7,517 nt of DNA, from contig JALGTT010000052.1 of assembly GCA_029821235.1 (NCBI GenBank), positions 1-7,517 of the forward strand, given 5' to 3'. This DNA comes from Candidatus Hebobacteria bacterium. GTDB lineage: Bacteria; Armatimonadota; Hebobacteria; Hebobacterales; Hebobacteraceae. Both the position numbers and the translations under genes were made by a program. Below, one piece after another: positions 5,823 to 7,517 of the stretch; the first letter of the stretch is position 1, and the number at the start of each line of letters is the position of its first letter. Below the pieces are notes generated by a model that made no database searches, was not told the DNA's origin, and saw nothing but the letters and a program-made list of their open reading frames with translations.

Positions 5823-7116
5823 GCCACTGCCAGATGAGCAGGGCGAACACCGGCGAGTAGCCGAGCCAGAGCAGCAGGTTGACGGACTCCGGGAACTGGA
5901 TGCCGGCGTAGAACTGCACCACCGCGGTGAGGGTGAAGGCCAGCCACCCGGGAACCCACCACCAGCAGAGCAGGGGCAGGGTCCACGTCAGATACCAGGG
6001 CGGCACCGGCGCGCCGAAGAGCAGCACCGCACTCAGCGCGGCGAAGGCCCCCGCGATGATGCCCCGGACCCCCGGCCCCTGGCGGCGCACGAGCCACACG
6101 GTGGCGGCGAGGATGAGCGCGAGACTCCCCAGGCGGGTGAGTTGGTAGTGCCGCTCGGTTACGTGCTCCAGCATCCAGTCGGCGAGCATGAAGAGGCCGG
6201 AGTTTGCCTTCCATCCGGAGAGATAGGCGAAGAGTCCCGCGAAGAGGTGTTCCCGCGCGCCGAGGAACGGGGCCAGCAGGAGCGCGCAGCCGGACGCGAA
6301 CCAGGCGGTGAAGCGGAGGCCGCCGCGCTTGATGAAGAAGGGGGCCGCGAACACGGCAAACCCCTTGGTCATCACCGCCGCGGCCAGCGCGAGGGCGCCG
6401 GCGCGCCCCGGCCGGCCGCCGGCGCGCGCCGCGAGCAGCATCGCCAGGGCCAGCAGAAACACGCCCACCACGTCCAGGTGCCCGCCGGCCGCGGTCTCCG
6501 TGACCGCTAGGGGGCACCAGGCATACCAGAGGACGTTCTCCGGCGCGCGCCCGGTGCGGCGCAGGAGAGGGATGAGGAGCAGCACCAGCCCGACATCGAA
6601 GACGGCAAAGGTGAGGCGGAACAGGTCCACGCCGCGGGGGTCGAGGCGCGCCAGGCCGGAGAACAGCAGTTGCGCGGCGGGCGGGTAGATGGTGGGAATG
6701 TGCTTGAAGTTGATGTGCCGCCAGTTCTCGTCGCGCAGCGGGGCGAGTTCGGGCGCGTTGGGAGGGAAGAGATAGGGATTGATGCCCGCGTTGATGACCC
6801 GTCCGTCCCAGAGATAGCGGTAGATGTCGGTGGAGCCGCGCGGGGTGCGCGCGAAGGCGACCAGGTGGAGGGCGATGCCGACGACGACGATCCAGCCCAG
6901 CCACCAGCGCGGCGGGCGCTTCACCTGCCGCAGAAGCATCCCCGCTCCCGCGTAGGCGAGCCAGGCGATGAGGTAGCCGCGGAGGTAGTGCGCGGGCCAG
7001 CGCGCGTTCCCGGCCGCAGGGCCCATCCACCAGATCCCTGCGCCCGCCGCCAGCCCCAGAGCGATCAGCGCGCAGGAGACGAGAGGGCGAGCGGGAGATG
7101 GCGCTGGTGCGCTCAG
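5740..7116 (-). CDS. Multi-span membrane glycosyltransferase, GT87/DUF2029-like (GT-C fold)
   Basis: From a CTG start at 7116-7114 the product has 458 residues; the frame also opens at TTG 7278, which would overlap the upstream gene by 151 bases. About eleven or twelve hydrophobic spans can be seen, the first at 12-32, second near 44-62, third near 71-89. The loop after the third holds STDIYRYLWDGRV (95-107), with an acidic residue where GT-C enzymes keep their catalytic aspartate (D97), then GINPYLFPP and IPTIYPP. AAGGHLDVVGVF follows later, a pattern of polyprenol-phosphomannose-dependent mannosyltransferases. Such enzymes transfer a sugar from a polyprenyl phosphate outside the membrane to a glycan, lipid or protein. 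After the final span the tail is Ser/Pro/Arg-rich and coincides with the overlap onto the GT2 gene. It starts 11 bases after the creatininase-family stop, so these two are one transcript. Acceptor unknown. Confidence 0.85.
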   Translation of the reverse strand: MSAPAPSPARPLVSCALIALGLAAGAGIWWMGPAAGNARWPAHYLRGYLIAWLAYAGAGMLLRQVKRPPRWWLGWIVVVGIALHLVAFARTPRGSTDIYRYLWDGRVINAGINPYLFPPNAPELAPLRDENWRHINFKHIPTIYPPAAQLLFSGLARLDPRGVDLFRLTFAVFDVGLVLLLIPLLRRTGRAPENVLWYAWCPLAVTETAAGGHLDVVGVFLLALAMLLAARAGGRPGRAGALALAAAVMTKGFAVFAAPFFIKRGGLRFTAWFASGCALLLAPFLGAREHLFAGLFAYLSGWKANSGLFMLADWMLEHVTERHYQLTRLGSLALILAATVWLVRRQGPGVRGIIAGAFAALSAVLLFGAPVPPWYLTWTLPLLCWWWVPGWLAFTLTAVVQFYAGIQFPESVNLLLWLGYSPVFALLIWQWLTASTSAGGRRSTESPPPPCTRRPHTR

Positions 7117-7123
7117 TTCCGCT

Positions 7124-7129
7124 CCTCCT
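7124..7129 (-). promoter_or_regulatory. Ribosome binding site pointing to a CTG start
   Basis: The minus strand reads AGGAGG here, overlapping the TAG stop of the upstream gene. The in-frame CTG at 7116-7114 lies seven bases on. No ATG, GTG or TTG lies at a usable distance before the first membrane span, so CTG is the best placed start, although rare. Confidence 0.5.
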
Positions 7130-7517
7130 ACTTCGGTGTCCGGCGCGTGGTGTTTCGCCGCCGGCGCGGCGCGGGAGCATTGGGCGACTGGGCGCGTGCG
7201 TGGAATTCGTCCTGGAGTCGGCGCGCCACCCGGTCTTGTTTCACCGCGCCGATCACGCGCGCGAGCCCAAGCGTCCAACCCTCCAGCGCCTTCTCGCCGA
7301 GCCGCGCATTCGCCGGGCGCGCGTCACCGGCGTAGTGGTCGGGGTAGTCCGCATACCAGAAGATCCCGGTGAATGCCTCGTCGGCCACCTTGAGCCGCCC
7401 CCTCGGCCGCCCGTCCTCCTCCCCCGCCCTCTCGATATGGACAAGGTCGGGCCGGATGGCGATCATCCAACTGCTCTCCACCTCGTCCGCGTGCCCGCCC
7501 CAGTCGGTCTTGCGCAT
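7128..7517 (-). CDS. Creatininase-family amidohydrolase, C-terminal part (N-terminus beyond window)
   Basis: The visible 129 residues begin at the right edge; the first visible codon happens to be ATG but is probably internal, because creatininase-family proteins are usually about 240-260 residues and this piece looks like the second half. Near the top, GGHADEVESSWMIAIRPDLV matches the family block HAGE/HADE-x-E-[TS]-S followed by the hydrophobic helix, which contributes to the metal-dependent active site. FTGIFWYADYPDHYAGDARPANARLGEKALEG, split here by function rather than copied as a motif, is the later conserved part with YPDHYxGD. The last 30 residues are Arg/Pro/Asn-rich and probably an unstructured tail. 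Family members hydrolyse cyclic or linear amides; many are of unknown substrate, and some relatives (MftE) act as peptidases. It lies directly upstream of the membrane glycosyltransferase on the same transcript. Family fairly sure, substrate unknown. Confidence 0.82.
   Translation of the reverse strand: MRKTDWGGHADEVESSWMIAIRPDLVHIERAGEEDGRPRGRLKVADEAFTGIFWYADYPDHYAGDARPANARLGEKALEGWTLGLARVIGAVKQDRVARRLQDEFHARAQSPNAPAPRRRRNTTRRTPK

Noticed and set aside
5711..7180. Second long minus-strand frame of 489 codons over the membrane glycosyltransferase
   Set aside because: Arg/Pro/Ala-rich without membrane spans; the alternative frame shows a full multi-span GT-C pattern.
7237..7252. TGTTTCAC, a match to half of the parS partition site
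   Set aside because: The second half does not continue the palindrome, and it lies inside the creatininase-family coding region far from the ParA gene.

Overview
The window is GC-rich bacterial chromosomal DNA. Almost all of it is coding, and several genes carry strong Shine-Dalgarno sites (GGAGGT or close variants). GTG and TTG, and probably CTG, are used as start codons beside ATG. Gene content (enolase-superfamily enzyme, sugar-phosphate isomerase/epimerase, creatininase-family enzyme, polyprenol-type glycosyltransferases) resembles free-living GC-rich lineages such as Armatimonadota or Planctomycetota. That is a weak guess, since no marker gene is present. I see no RNA gene, CRISPR array, insertion sequence or phage gene.

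Left part (1-1917, minus strand): a three-gene, probably co-transcribed unit. In transcription order it holds a xylose-isomerase-like TIM-barrel isomerase/epimerase, a 123-residue zincin-like metallopeptidase with HExxH, and an enolase-superfamily enzyme that runs off the left edge. The first and third look like sugar or sugar-acid catabolism. The metallopeptidase does not obviously belong.

Middle (1918-4416): a 324-base divergent intergenic region, then a plus-strand pair. The pair is a ParA/Soj-type ATPase without any ParB, followed 22 bases later by a 383-residue protein of unrecognised family. That protein has a folded N-terminal domain, an acidic Pro/Glu/Ala-rich linker, two TPR-like repeats and a short basic-aromatic C-terminal tail. 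A good intrinsic terminator closes the pair. This is the part most likely to hold something undescribed: a possible ParA-driven positioning or scaffold system in which the TPR protein is the adaptor.

Right part (4417-7517): two plus-strand genes overlapping by four bases encode a TIGR04282/DUF2064-type nucleotidyl/glycosyltransferase-like protein and a family-2 glycosyltransferase of the polyprenol-phosphate-sugar synthase kind. They converge on, and overlap by 83 bases with, a minus-strand multi-membrane-span GT-C enzyme (GT87/DUF2029-like). That enzyme follows the C-terminal part of a creatininase-family amidohydrolase entering from the right edge. A plausible reading is that the family-2 enzyme loads a sugar onto a polyprenyl phosphate and the membrane GT-C enzyme uses it outside the membrane.
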